Source: Argentina anserina (lineage: Eukaryota > Streptophyta > Magnoliopsida > Rosales > Rosaceae). Taken from it: 64,000 nt of DNA. Under the pieces are notes generated by a model. It did not search any database and was not told where the DNA came from. It saw only the letters and a program-made list of their open reading frames with translations. The position numbers and the translations under genes were made by a program. Below are positions 47,506 through 59,220 of this stretch, in pieces. How positions within the stretch are numbered: position 1 is the first letter of the stretch; each line of letters begins with the position of its first letter. Where the stretch lies: NCBI RefSeq assembly GCF_933775445.1, contig NC_065878.1:18550395-18614394 (forward strand). Reading direction: 5' to 3'.

Positions 47506-48639
47506 ATGGGAGCAACGATACGTAATTGCCAAAGTAAGAAGAACGTCGTGACTGACTGGTCGGGCCTTCATCAAGATTTTAATAGCTGCTTCGCGGAGCA
47601 GATAGTTTCCATGAAGGATTTCTTTGCTTTTGGAGGAGTTTGCAAATCATGGAGATCAGAAGCGATCAAGGAAAACTCTAATGCAGCTCTGAGATTACAG
47701 CACAAAGTTCCCATCCTCCTCCCTCCAAAGGAGTACAATGATCCCATCCGCAATATTTACAGCCTGACAAAAGGTCATATTTACCAGCTTGATTTACCAG
47801 AAACTAAAAGCAAGATTTGCTTTTCTTCTTTGGGATGGTTGTTGACTATATCCTGGGATTGTTCCAACCCCCATCTTTTTAATCCATTAACTCATGCCCA
47901 TATTGAGCTACCCCTTATTTCCAGCAGATACTGGGAAGGTAATGTCAGAAAGCTTGTATTGTCATCGAACCCTTCTTGGACATCGAATTATGAGGTCCTG
48001 CTTATGTCATCACATTGTTTGGCATATTACAGGCCTGGTTACAACAATGGCAGATGGAATGTTCCTTTACTGGAGCTGGTAGTATTATTGGATGCCGTTT
48101 ATTACAAGGGACAGTTCTATGCACTGGACTTTCGTGGTAAGCTTTTTGTTTGTGAGATGGAAGATCCTAATAATACCCATCTGAGGCTTGTTGCAGAGGT
48201 TCCTTTGGAAATACTCTTAGGCCCTGAGATTCATCTTAATAAAGCATATTTAGTGGAATCAGCCACAGGGACCCTGTTATTGGTTCTCTCCTTATTTGAT
48301 GAAGACTATGATACAACTATTGCTTGGAGGGTGTTCGAAGTGCCATTTGATGATGGTAAATCATGGGCAAAATCAGAGGTAAAGAATTTGGGGAATACAA
48401 CCTTATTTGTGGGTGCAAACTATTCTTCATTCTCGATTGAGCCTTTAGATAATTCTGTATGCAAGGCCAATTGTATTTATTTCCTAAATCGGAGTCACGT
48501 ATCTACAAGAGATCACATCGACATGGGTATTTACTATATGGATGAAGGGAAAATAGAGAATCACTTGGAAACATTGCTTAATTTTCATTACAAAGGAAAG
48601 AACCTAACGTCACATTCATGGATCCAACCGAGTTTCTAA
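47506..48639 (+). CDS. F-box protein with KIB (DUF295) domain
   Basis: Single-exon gene, 377 residues. A divergent F-box lies at about 18-50 (DWSGLHQDFNSCFAEQIVSMKDFFAFGGVCKSWRSEA). A DUF295/KIB-type propeller-like region spans about 75-360: PILLPPKEYND, GWLLTISWDCSNPHLFNPLTHAHIELP, DAVYYKGQFYALDFRGKLFVCEME, and a C-terminal CIYFLNRSHVSTRDHIDMGIYYMDEGKIE. This is the large plant family that includes the KINK SUPPRESSED IN BZR1-1D (KIB) proteins. The N-terminal extension has no clear signal. No lesions. It is flanked by LTR copies on both sides. Substrate unknown. Confidence 0.9.
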   Translation: MGATIRNCQSKKNVVTDWSGLHQDFNSCFAEQIVSMKDFFAFGGVCKSWRSEAIKENSNAALRLQHKVPILLPPKEYNDPIRNIYSLTKGHIYQLDLPETKSKICFSSLGWLLTISWDCSNPHLFNPLTHAHIELPLISSRYWEGNVRKLVLSSNPSWTSNYEVLLMSSHCLAYYRPGYNNGRWNVPLLELVVLLDAVYYKGQFYALDFRGKLFVCEMEDPNNTHLRLVAEVPLEILLGPEIHLNKAYLVESATGTLLLVLSLFDEDYDTTIAWRVFEVPFDDGKSWAKSEVKNLGNTTLFVGANYSSFSIEPLDNSVCKANCIYFLNRSHVSTRDHIDMGIYYMDEGKIENHLETLLNFHYKGKNLTSHSWIQPSF

Positions 48640-48730
48640 ACTAATGTATTCTTCATGTTCTAGTAAAAGTTATGTTTCCCTCATCCTGCTAGTTATCTTT
48701 GTAAGATTACATTTTTTTGTTCGATAGTTC

Positions 48731-50611
48731 TGTAACGACCCTAAAATTTCAAGCTTTAAAACTCAAAATTTTCAAAGTCGTTAAACACTAACCAATTTCA
48801 ATGAAATCAAAATCATTTAAAATGCACAGCGGATCATTACTGAGTTCTCAATACAACTCAGAAAACCAATTATTACAACCTAAATTTATAATTCAACATT
48901 ACATAAGATGGGAATGTATTAATCCTCACAATCTCTCACAAAACTCACAAATAAATCCACACCAATTCTCACACACAAATCCACGCTAGAAACCTCACCA
49001 CAAATAGGATACGAACGACTTCGAGTCTCCGGAGTCGTCACTCAATCTCCACTAATCAAGACCTGCATAATTATCCTCTACATCATCGAATTGGTGCACC
49101 GGGATTGTAAACACAAACCCGGTAAGCTTATAGCTCGTATGAGTAAAATGAAAATATAATTCGCATATCAATATATACGAAAAATCACAATCAACAAATA
49201 TAAATGCCCTCATGAGTCAATGGACGGCCCATCTGGTTGTCCCAAAAATATATGAAATGAAAGTGCTAATGAGAAATCGGGTAACCCTTCCGGTTACCCA
49301 AAAACATTTATAATACTAATGAACGCTGGTACACATCCGTTACCCCTCACGTAGTACACCGCCGATATTGGGTAACCACCCGCTACCCAACATCCAAAAC
49401 AATATGAGTACTCATGAGCCGATAACCACCCGTTACCTCACATGCAGTACTCCGGCAGACAGACTAGAACTCTAACTGTATCGTAACTTTCGCCCGGCCA
49501 AGGCCTAGGTTCCGACTTGCCAAACACGTACAATAATCTCACATCATATTGTACAAAATCAAGTCCGAAGACAAATCAACATTTTAACAATCTCCATGTT
49601 AAAATTCACGTACAATAATCTCATATCAAATTGTACAAATCAAAGTCACATGCTCGATAATATCTTGTCATCGAAATGACATCATCACGATAAAATCAGA
49701 ACAGTATATTATATAGCAAACTATATATATATATATATGTACTTATTTACCATTTATACAATATATATATATAATCCATTATATCATATACATGTCATAA
49801 TTCATAAACACGTCCGAAGACAAAACGTTTAACAACACATTAAAATCACGTACGATAATTACACCTCATATTGCACAAATTAATTCACATGCTCGTCATA
49901 TAATTCTCGTCATCGAAATGACCAATTCCAATGAATTCATAACAGTATATAATATAGCAAACTATATATATAAGTACGTATTTACCATTTATACAAATAT
50001 ATATATTCCATCATATACATGTCGTATGTCAATATTTAAAACTCTTGCAAAAATCTTGAATTCACCGCAATGGTAGATTCGTAAATATGTGAGATTTTAC
50101 TCACCTTATCGACTCGAGCGTAATTCCACAATTTCCGAAGATAATTCTTTTCCTTGATTTATCGATCACCTTGAAAAGATAAGAAAAGAATTTAGAAACG
50201 TTTCGTAAACCTTTAAATGCCGTAACAGTAATAATCGGTTACTGTTCAGCAATTTTCGGTTTTACGAATTTACTGTTCACTAAGTACTATTCACTTTTAA
50301 TGTTCACGTATTTACTATTTATGTATCAATGTATAAATACACATCCAATATGTATCTCTGTACGAGTACATACTATTTACGTATTTCTGTACGTATAAAT
50401 ATTATTCATATGTACGAACTGTCTCAGTAAATAATAATTACCGAATTACCCTTCCAAAATTACTTTTTACATTTACTAAAAGTAATTTACATTTACATTT
50501 ACCGTACGTAAATCACCTTTTTACATTTACCGTACGTAAAAATAAATTACAAAATTACCCTTTTCAGAAATACTGTTCACGCCGCCGCACGTGGCGGCGC
50601 GTGGGGTGCAC
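48731..50611 (-). mobile_element. LTR family A, copy 5, truncated
   Basis: It starts TGTAACGACCCTAAAATTTC and is closely similar to copy 1 (2912) throughout. It breaks off inside the GC-rich segment (GGCGGCGCGTGGGGTGCAC), where it joins directly to the F-box duplication. Truncation falls in the same GC-rich block as copy 4. Confidence 0.8.
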
Positions 50612-51581
50612 ACAGAATTTTGTTTTAGAGGCGAAATCGATGGCCAGATCAGTGTCTGCAAAAGGATTAGAACTCAAGTATTGTACTCTAATTTAAACAA
50701 TATAAATGATGTAAATGTACTCAGAATTCGAAGCTAGAACTAGGAAGTTCATGCAAAAGCTACTAGAACAAACCTGAAAAGTCCATCTGCGTAGTGTAAG
50801 AACCCGAGCATTTTTAATGGTTAAAAACAATGAATCAAAGTCGCTACTGCAGAAATCGGTCTCGCTGGGGCCTAGTTTGAAATCAAGCATGGCATCTACC
50901 AGATTAAAATGCCAAATTAAAGGGAGGAAACCTCAATAATGAAAGGATTGAAGCTTAGAGGTTATGAGGTGGAGAGACTCCAGGTGCTGACAGTCTAAGA
51001 TGGTTAAGCTGAGTAGCTTTGGACTGGACTCAATATGCAAACTTTGTAAACCATCACATTCAATGATATTCAAATTTTCAAGAAACTGGAAACTCGAAAA
51101 CATAGAAGAAAGTGCCTCATTGGTAAAATTGGTTACTGCTTTTGATGTAGAGTTTTGACATAGAAAGTAGAAGAACAAGGTTGATGGTGAGCTACAAGGC
51201 TTTGGACATTTTGGTTATATTTGAGCTGTAACTGTAAATCAAACTGCCTTAGAGGGTACTCCTCCTTCTTCCCTGTAGAAAAATCCAGATGAAGTTTATT
51301 GTTTGGTGCAGTGCTTGCTAAGAGAATATCTTTACCTTCACCGAAGTGTAATTCTAGCCTTCTCAGATGCCTTAAGGGATTGAATTTATCAAAATGGGAT
51401 AGGAACTTAGAAACTGCATCAGGAACTTCATCTATGGCTTCATGTTCTTCCATAGACCTCTCCACCTACTTGAAATTAAACTACTTTCTAATGCAGATTC
51501 TGAAGGAAGAAAAAAAATGATATGGCAAATGATCTCATTTGGTAATCTACCAAACATATTATCTCTCTTTTGCTCCCTCAT
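50612..51581 (-). pseudogene. Truncated second copy of the F-box/LRR gene
   Basis: This is a copy of 37697-38689. It has the whole of exon 1 (ATG at 51581) but only the start of exon 2, cut off at the LTR copy; exon 3 is absent. Exon 1 carries a deletion after the F-box (RWRGLWK then a stop) and further frameshifts, seen as frame changes near 51465, 51178 and 50933. The protein cannot be made in full. Confidence 0.9.
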
Positions 51582-51937
51582 TATCCTATTAACTTAAACA
51601 AGGTAGAAACCAAGAAATCTAGAATGACTGAGTATACTAGTATTGGAAAGTTGAAACATTAAGATGATACCTGTGACATTTGGCTAGTTCTTCTGCATTG
51701 GTTTTATAGCTACTGAGCTTCACACTAACTCCCAACTATCCGATACATTCAAAGTAGGACTTGTTCTACGATCTTGACTAGCATAATCTATTAGATAGAT
51801 AGTAAGATTTCTGATTTTTATAATGAAGAAGACAATACTGATATGCATAGTTATAGACTTGAGAAGAGAAAATTAGAGATAAACCCAATATTAGAGCTCC
51901 CTTTTGAAATTAAACCCACACTCAAATGTTTTTTCAA

Positions 51938-52275
51938 TTTGGAGTATTTCATAATACACCCAATTTTTGAAAGCTCTTTAAAAAGAACCCATCTAGTTTT
52001 TTCTTCATTATAAATTGAATTATTACTATTCTCTTAAATTTAAATTACAAGATGTCATCATTAAAAACTGATTAGTCAATCAACAAATTATGCTCTTAAT
52101 TATAGATGAATGAAAGCATAATTTGTTGATTGACTAATCAGCTTTTAATAGTGACATTTTGTAATTTAAATTTAAGAGAATGATAATAATTTAGTGTATA
52201 ATAAAGAAAAAACTAGATGAGTTTTTTTTAAAAAAAAAAGCTTTCAAAAAATGGGTGTATTATGAAATACCCCAA
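51938..52275. mobile_element. Near-palindromic MITE, arms about 157 bp
   Basis: The left arm begins TTGGAGTATTTCATAATACA and the right arm, in reverse complement, TTGGGGTATTTCATAATACA. The arms pair almost end to end around a loop of about 20 bp near 52095-52114 (CAACAAATTATGCT / AGCATAATTTGTTG). Non-coding. Absent from the parental sequence at 39.0 kb, so inserted after the duplication. Confidence 0.88.
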
Positions 52276-53642
52276 AATGAGGTCATGAAGTTGAATAGCT
52301 GAGCTTCTGATGTAATTAAGCAATTGACTTGCACAAAGTTGCAAGATTATCTTGTAATTCTTGTTTGAATTCCAGTTTCATAATACAACTTGCCCAGAAA
52401 ATCAAAGATAACGGAGAGAATTAAGACTGTGTCAAGATCTATAAGAAACCAACAACTTTTTCTACTTAAACAAACCCCCCGAGAAGGCTGTTGCCTAAAA
52501 TTTGAAAGAAATAGTGTGAACAAACAATTAAAAACGCGAAGGCAACAATTAAGGTAAATGTAGTCATTGGTTGCGCATGCTAGAACTGGACAGACACTTC
52601 CCCTGGTAATAACAAAATGCAAGAAGAATAGAGTAACATCATAGTCATAACGTTTTGATATATTGGACCTATCTAATCCCTTATCCATGTGTTCCTATGA
52701 CAATGCTTCAGTTTTCGTTGTTTGTTATTAAAATTCCTAGTACCGGTTCTCATCTTTTTCCTTGGTCAATCCAATTACTTTCCCAAGAAGCATTGACAAG
52801 TGCTTCCATCACCTAGAGTATGTTTCTAAACAAGATTTCCAACAAATGCAAGTGAAACACATGTTTTATAATGTTGTGAAAATGCCTTCATTTTTTTCAA
52901 GAGGAAAATATATATCACTTACAGAAAATGAGTATTTCAGGATTCATTTCCTTAAACTAATCTGTTTGGATAAAAATTACGTGAAAATTATAATTCTTGT
53001 GGAAAATAAATTAGGGATAAGATGGAGATTCTTCACTTGAATTCCATTAAAAATATGTGTTTTTTTAATTCTTTCTAAATGACCTTAATTTTTGTTATTT
53101 TAAAAAAAATTATGTAATCCCGAGAAAATGATATTCTCAAATGATAGAATTGAAATCTATTAAATTATAATTCCCATAATTTTATAATTTCTATGGAAAC
53201 TTAAATTCCAATATCCAAACACACAATTACGGAATCACTTACGTGATGATCATAACGGCGGAATTTCTGCCTATTATCAAGTCACTTAAAAATAATACTG
53301 AGATCGATGACAGCTTAACCACCGCACATAATCGAGTTAATACAAGTCTAGGTATAGAATTCTCATACTCAAGTTGAGTCGTGCCGATTCCTATCAGAAT
53401 ACAACCAAGCTAAATTGGGTGGAGGTCTAAGCGGTTTAGTACATAATGGATAAAACTTACCAGACCATACCTGGTTAGCCCGTGCCTGACCGCATCCTAT
53501 AATAGGTTGACATGTGGCAATTTACAATATATCTTTATTTTGTTGCTAACAGGGAAGAATTCAGTTTAACGGGACGACTTATTCAAGGCTTTCAAGGGCT
53601 TTTCCCCCCAAATCGCAGCAGCTGTGAAGTGAATATAATATA

Positions 53643-54051
53643 GGAAAAAACTTGCGTACAAACTAGTATGTACGCGTGCGTCCAAACTCTCGTTTATTTG
53701 CACATTTTGCGAATATAAATACATGATTTTAACCGTTCAAAGGTTTAGTTCATTACTAAAGATCATTTATGTAAAAGATCAACATAAACAAAAATCGTCT
53801 TCATAGTCGATTGCATCAAACAAATGAACGGTTATGGTGAAAGTTAGTAGTCTCATGATCAACCGTCAATTTTTTTAATGCAATCGACTATGAAGACGAT
53901 TTTTGTTTATGTTGATATTTTACAGAAATGATCTTTAGTAATAAACTAAACTTTTGAACGGTTAAAATCATGTATTTATATTCGCAAAGTGTGCAAATAA
54001 ACGAGAGTTTGGACGCACGCGTACATACTAGTTTGTACGCAAGTTTTTCCC
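53643..54051. mobile_element. Young Mutator-type MITE with perfect TSD
   Basis: 409 bp, flanked by identical 9-bp TATAATATA at 53634-53642 and 54052-54060. Ends are GGAAAAAACTTGCGTAC and (reverse complement) GGGAAAAACTTGCGTAC; inverted arms of about 185 bp are nearly identical. It lies inside the LTR-side sequence of the copia relic. Confidence 0.93.
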
Positions 54052-54060
54052 TATAATATA

Positions 54061-56050
54061 AGAGTGAATTTCTTCGTTTGATTTGATCATAGGTAGCAAC
54101 CCACCATAATCGTTGTCCTATATTTTATATCCATTCATTAGTTGAAATAAATTACTTGTAATTGCTTGATGAATTCATACACAGATTAATCATATATATA
54201 GCTTAATCTAACACTAATTATTCCGTGAATCACGGGCCGTGATTCACGCCGACACTCCTCCTCAAGTGGGTGCATACATATCAACCATGCCCAATTTGCT
54301 AATTGAATCATAAAAGACATTTTTAGACACTCTTTTTGTGAGCATATTGACAAGTTGCTCTTCTATAGAAACAAAAAGAAAACTAATGATCTTCGCGTTT
54401 AGCTTCTCTTTTATAAAGTGACGATCAACCTCCACATGTTGTGTACGATCATATTGCACATGATTATGTGAAATATCAATAGCTTTCTTGTTGTCACAGT
54501 ACAGCTGCATAGCACATTTAGGCTTAATACCCAAATCTTGTAGCAAATTTCTAAGCCATAATAATTCGCACACTCCTTGAGCCATACCTCTATATTCTGC
54601 TTCAGTACTAGATCGTGCTACCACCTTTTGTTTCTTACTTTTCCATATAACAAGATTACCCCCAAGAAAGGTAAAGTACTCTGATGTGGATCTCCGATCT
54701 GTAATATTTCCAGCCCAGTCTGCATCTGTGAAGCCACAAATTTCAAGAATATTATTGTGATTAGAGAACATTACTCATCTCCCTGGAGCTGACTTCAAGT
54801 ACCTCAAAATCTTTACAACAACATTCATATAGTCCTCACTGGGATTATGCATGAACTGACTCACTACACTTACTGCATACGCAACATCTGGTTTGGTATG
54901 TAATAGATAAATTAGGCGTCCAACTAGCCTCTGATAACAAGGTTTTTCAGTAGGGACTTGATCTGGGTACTCTACTAACCGATGGTTCTGCTCAATAGGA
55001 GTATCAATGGGAGTGCAGTCCAACATACATGTCTCTGTTAGTAGATCAAGAATGTACTTCCTCTGACACATAAATATCATCACTTCCCCGGGCTACTTCA
55101 ATGCCTAAGAAGTACTTGAGTGTACCTAGGTCCTTCATCTCAAACTCTGTGGCAAGCTGTTTCTGTAATCTATCCACCTCAACAGTATTATTCCCAGTAA
55201 CTACCATATCATCAACATATATAATTAGGGTTGTTACATTCCCTTGTTAATGTTTGAGAAATAACGTGTGGTCTGAATTACTCTGTCTGTAGCCAATTTT
55301 CCTCATGAATTGTGAGAATTTTCCAAACCAAGCACGAGGTGACTGTTTAAGACCATACAAAGACTTTCTCAATCTGCATACAGAGGTAGTTGGAGAAGCG
55401 GCCACATATCCAGGCGGAATATCCATGTATACTTCCTCTGTTAGTTCTCCATGAAGGAATGCATTCTTAACATCAAACTGCCTAAGTGGCCAGTTCAAGT
55501 TAGCAGCAAAAGAGAGCAATACCCGGATAATGTTTATCTTTGCAACATATGCAAATGTATCATCATAGTCTATGCCATATGTCTGGGTGAACTCCTTCGC
55601 TACTAGGCGTGCTTTATACCGGCTCACTGACCCATCTGGATTATGCTTCACTATAAACACCCAACGACATTCTACAGCCGTCTTGCCATGTGGTGGAGTT
55701 ACAAGCTCCCAAGTTTTGTTTTTTTTTTTGTAATGCTTCCATCTCTTCCTCCATTGCTTTCCTCCATTTTGGATCTCTCAATGCATCCTGCACTTTGTCA
55801 GGTACTGATACAGTAGATATTTGATTCACAAATGACTCATATGACTTAGATAATCTTTTAGTAGATATAAAATTTGCCACATGATACTTAGCTTTAGTCT
55901 GAATGGTAGGTTCATATTTTTTTGTTAGTTGACCCCGAGTAGACCTATTTGGCAAAACATATTGTCTACTATTAGCCTTAATAGAATGACTAATCTCAGA
56001 TGAGTGATCTTCTGTACTTGGAGAGCATTGCTCATGGATATAAACAATTG
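54061..56050 (-). mobile_element. Ty1/copia relic, 3' part with LTR start
   Basis: Minus-strand pol remains (see next entry), then a polypurine tract (TTGAGGAGGAG) and an LTR start TGTCGGCGTGAATC running leftward from 54254. The LTR contains the young MITE above. The gag, protease and integrase core are not seen; the left-hand (upstream) part of the element stops near 56050 beside the gypsy LTR. Confidence 0.85.
54262..55955 (-). pseudogene. Copia pol: reverse transcriptase and RNase H
   Basis: In sense order: DALRDPKWRKAMEEEMEAL, then SRYKARLVAKEFTQTYGIDYDDTFAYVAKINIIRVLLSFAANLNWPLRQFDVKNAFLHGELTEEVYMDIPPGY…SLYGLKQSPRAWF. A YVDDMV catalytic motif appears in another frame (near 55205-55222), followed by the connection region and RNase H (ADWAGNITDRRSTSEYFTFLGGNLVIWKSKKQKVVARSSTEAEYRGMA). 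At least three frame breaks. All motifs are copia type. Confidence 0.93.
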
Positions 56051-56067
56051 TACGGGAGACATGAGGG

Positions 56068-57016
56068 TGTTTGAATCCCTATTTGGCACAGCCCATGTGG
56101 CATGACAACTAAGCCGAGCCCGTAGTAATTACTAAAGTTACCGCGATCATGATATTTCTGCGGCCACGATATTACCATGGCCATTGTGATTTATGTCGGT
56201 TTAGACTTTAGCTTGATCAAAGGTACGAGGCATTGTCAGTTTTGATAAATTGACCGCGTCTTAATGATGGAGCAATCAGAGGTGAAGACGTTACAATTCG
56301 TTGCCAAGATTTTGGTTCTTAGCTTCAATAGGAATTTGTATCTCCTGTGAATCATCATCAATTAGGATTCATTTGTAATAAATCTCTGACAATTAGTGTC
56401 AAGATTTCATTTATTGTTCTTTATGTAGTTTTGCTATAAAAGGGACCGTAGGCATCATTGTTAGAGGTCCTCGACCAAACGCTCAACGCGGCTACACTGT
56501 TTTTCTTAACAATACAATTCTACAATTCACAACACACTAGTCTCTTTTCAATTTCCAAGTTTACTTCATCGTTTTCTTTACTGGTATTTATCTTTCTGCA
56601 CTTTTCTATATCGTTCTTTATTATATTGTTCTTTACGTTCTTACTTTATATTTCCCCGTATTTTCTTTATATTGCTTACATTAAGTATTAAGAAAATCAC
56701 AAAGAACCACAATCACCATCACATTCACAACATCCACCCTTACCACACAACACTAAGATCGTGGTTAGCTAGCCGATCCGTGTTAAAGTCCTTGTATCAA
56801 GGCATTGAGAACCCCGCGGCCGAGAGTGATCCTTCCTCGGCCCACAATCGTTTGATTACAAGTTAGATCCACGCAAACAACAACTTTGAAACCTCGCTTG
56901 GCCCCTTGGCCGCGAGTTGGCACGCCTTAGCACACGTCACAAGCCAGAAGGACACGTGGACGCCAAAGAGGACCCCGGCCTATTGACACAAGGCCGGGAC
57001 GATTTTTGAGCCAACA
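56068..57016 (+). repeat. 5' LTR of the Tat-type element
   Basis: The right boundary is CCAACA just before the primer-binding site. TATAAAAG at 56435-56442 is the likely promoter, leaving a U5/R of about 550 bp. The left boundary is uncertain; TG candidates lie at 56062 and 56068, next to the copia relic. Confidence 0.6.
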
Positions 57017-57021
57017 TCTTT

Positions 57022-57039
57022 TGGCACGCCCAGTGGGAC
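57022..57039 (+). other. Primer-binding site
   Basis: TGGCACGCCCAGTGGGAC starts with the TGG complementary to a tRNA 3' CCA and lies five bases past the LTR end. Similar sites are typical of Tat elements; I do not assign the tRNA. Confidence 0.65.
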
Positions 57040-57049
57040 GACTGGGTGA

Positions 57050-59134
57050 ATGTTACCAGATCCCTACGCTAAAGCTCGGGGAGATCATTGTTACAGGTGT
57101 AGGCAGGAAGGCCACACCTCTTCATTTTGTCCAAATAGATCTAGAACTTCAAGAGATATAGTGGGAAATATGTCTGGTTTTCCAGTGACATCTAGTTCAA
57201 CCTCGGGTCCAAACATGACAACTACGACAAGTAGGGTTTTGTCACATCCATCGAGTGGGGCTTTATCAGCATCCGCCGCAATCTCTACTATAGTATCGAC
57301 CTCAAGAAATGGGAGTCAAACCATTTTTGGTCGACCGCAACAGTCACAAGCAGGGTCTTCAGGCCATGTAGGAATTACAAGTGGAGTGGCTTCTCGGCCG
57401 TATGACCCGGTCGCTTATCCGTGGGGTCTGCCACCAGGGTACACTCCTCTGTATGAGTCGGTAAATGCTTCTACTGGAACTGCGGCTGGTCCATTCCCTT
57501 GGGGGTTCTCACAAGGTTATAATCCACTGTTCGAACAACCTAATGTGTCAACGACAACAGAGCAGAGCAGCCACCATGGAACCAAACATCATGTTTCAAT
57601 CCAGTTTTTGAGCCCATGCCAGTGAGTGCACCAGTGACAAATGCTCTCGATGTAACATGACAAGATGTTCATAATGAAGTCGATAACATTGATGATGGAA
57701 TTGGTCGGTTAGGCCAGAGGCTTGAAAATTGTATTGGTCAGCTTAATCAAAATTTGGGAGTTCAATCAGAGATGATGAATGCCTGGTTACGTTGGTTTCA
57801 AACTGGAACCGGAACACAGATGCCGCGTAATAGCTAGTGTGATGGTAGTCAGCCTTGGTCATTTGAGCCAGGGCAAAGCAGTCAGACACAACAAAATCCG
57901 CCTTCAAGTGGTCAGACGGCACCAACGCTAATAAGACCAGCAATGACCATTCATTCTTCCACTCAAACACAACATGTTTTTCCTAGCAGCCAATGGAGAC
58001 AAAACATAAACAATCAAAATCATGGAAATCCGAATTCTCGTCCGCAGAATCCATCATACCAACAAGCACCTCATTTGAGCACTTCCACACGCCCCACATT
58101 GCCTGGCAGTCAACAAGCATATGCTCAACAATATGTTTTTGGGTCGCAGCCGTGGCCAATACAACCGACATGTCAAGGTTACGGCCAACACTTTCAAGCA
58201 CACTTTGCTACATCATTCCAGACTCCACCACATTCTATGACTCCGTACCAAACTCCATTGTATCATGCTCCGCCTTATCAGGCTCATATCCCACCGCAGC
58301 AGGGATGGCCACTGGTTCCACATCAACAACAAATGGCGCAACCGGGGCCTGGAGATCTTAATAGGCCTGTACTTTTTAATGACATTCAACACATGGTAGA
58401 AGGCATGGTGGGGGATCTGCGTCAAAGGGTGGATCGTCCCACTTATACAAAACCATATCCACCTCATATTGATCTCATCCCATTGCCACATCGTTATCAA
58501 GTGCCATCTTTCCATCTGTTTTCAGGGGATGCATATCAATCTACGGTTGAGCATATCGATCATTTTATTTCACAGTGTGGTGAAGCTAATAGTGAAGAGA
58601 ACCGTATGCAATTGTTTGTGAATTCACTTACTGGTTCCGCATTTTTCATGGTTCGTCAATCTTCCACCTAATTCCATCCATAATTGGAGGGACTTGGAGC
58701 GAGCATTCCATGATCGATTCCACAAGGCAGAGCAGAATATTCCTGTGGCTGAACTAGCAAAATCATTTCAAACGGGGGCTGAGTCGGCTCAAGAGTATAT
58801 AGGCAGATTCAAACTTCTCCGGACCAGGTGTAAGGCACAGTTACCAGAATCAGAGTTTGTGGAGATGGCATTGGCCGGACTTGGTTTTGAGTTCAGAAAA
58901 AAGTTTGAGGGATTAACTTTCAGAGATCTATATGAGCTAGAGTCAAGAGTAATCCGTTATGATGCAATTCTTAGAGAAGAGCTACAGAAGAGGCTCGCTT
59001 GGAAGGGTACCTACTACACGAGTCAGGCCGTAAGTGCGGCCCAAATTGAAGAATGGAGTAGTGACGACGATATGGCCGGAATAAATTCGGCCGAACTCTT
59101 AGTGAAGCGCCCTTTTGTTTTTGCAAGGGTTTAG
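57050..59134 (+). pseudogene. Tat gag with N-terminal zinc knuckle
   Basis: Starts MLPDPYAKARGDHCYRCRQEGHTSSFC, a CX2CX4HX4C knuckle at the very N-terminus, then a Ser/Thr/Pro/Gln-rich spacer (57150-58430). The retrotransposon gag core follows (NSLTGSAFF…WRDLERAFHDRFHKAEQNIPVAELAKSFQTGAESAQEYIGRFKLLRTRC…MALAGLGFEFRKKFEG). The frame changes near 57650-57940, where stops lie, and near 58670. The gag core is family-typical; the N-terminal knuckle is not where I expect one. Confidence 0.8.
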
Positions 59135-59220
59135 AGAAAACTGAGTCAGCCGCATGTTCACTTTACACCACTTCTAAAACCACACAACGCACATATATAT
59201 TTGATATTCGCAAGGCTGAT

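Larger units (their letters stand above)
50612..53430. repeat. Segmental duplication of 37697-40110
   Basis: The F-box exons plus about 1.5 kb of upstream DNA recur in the same order and orientation, diverged by substitutions and indels. Landmarks are GTTGAATAGCTGAGCTTCTG (39103 and 52289) and the GCCGATTCCTATC stretch (about 40017 and 53384). The copy contains a MITE at 51938-52275 that the original lacks. Confidence 0.88.
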
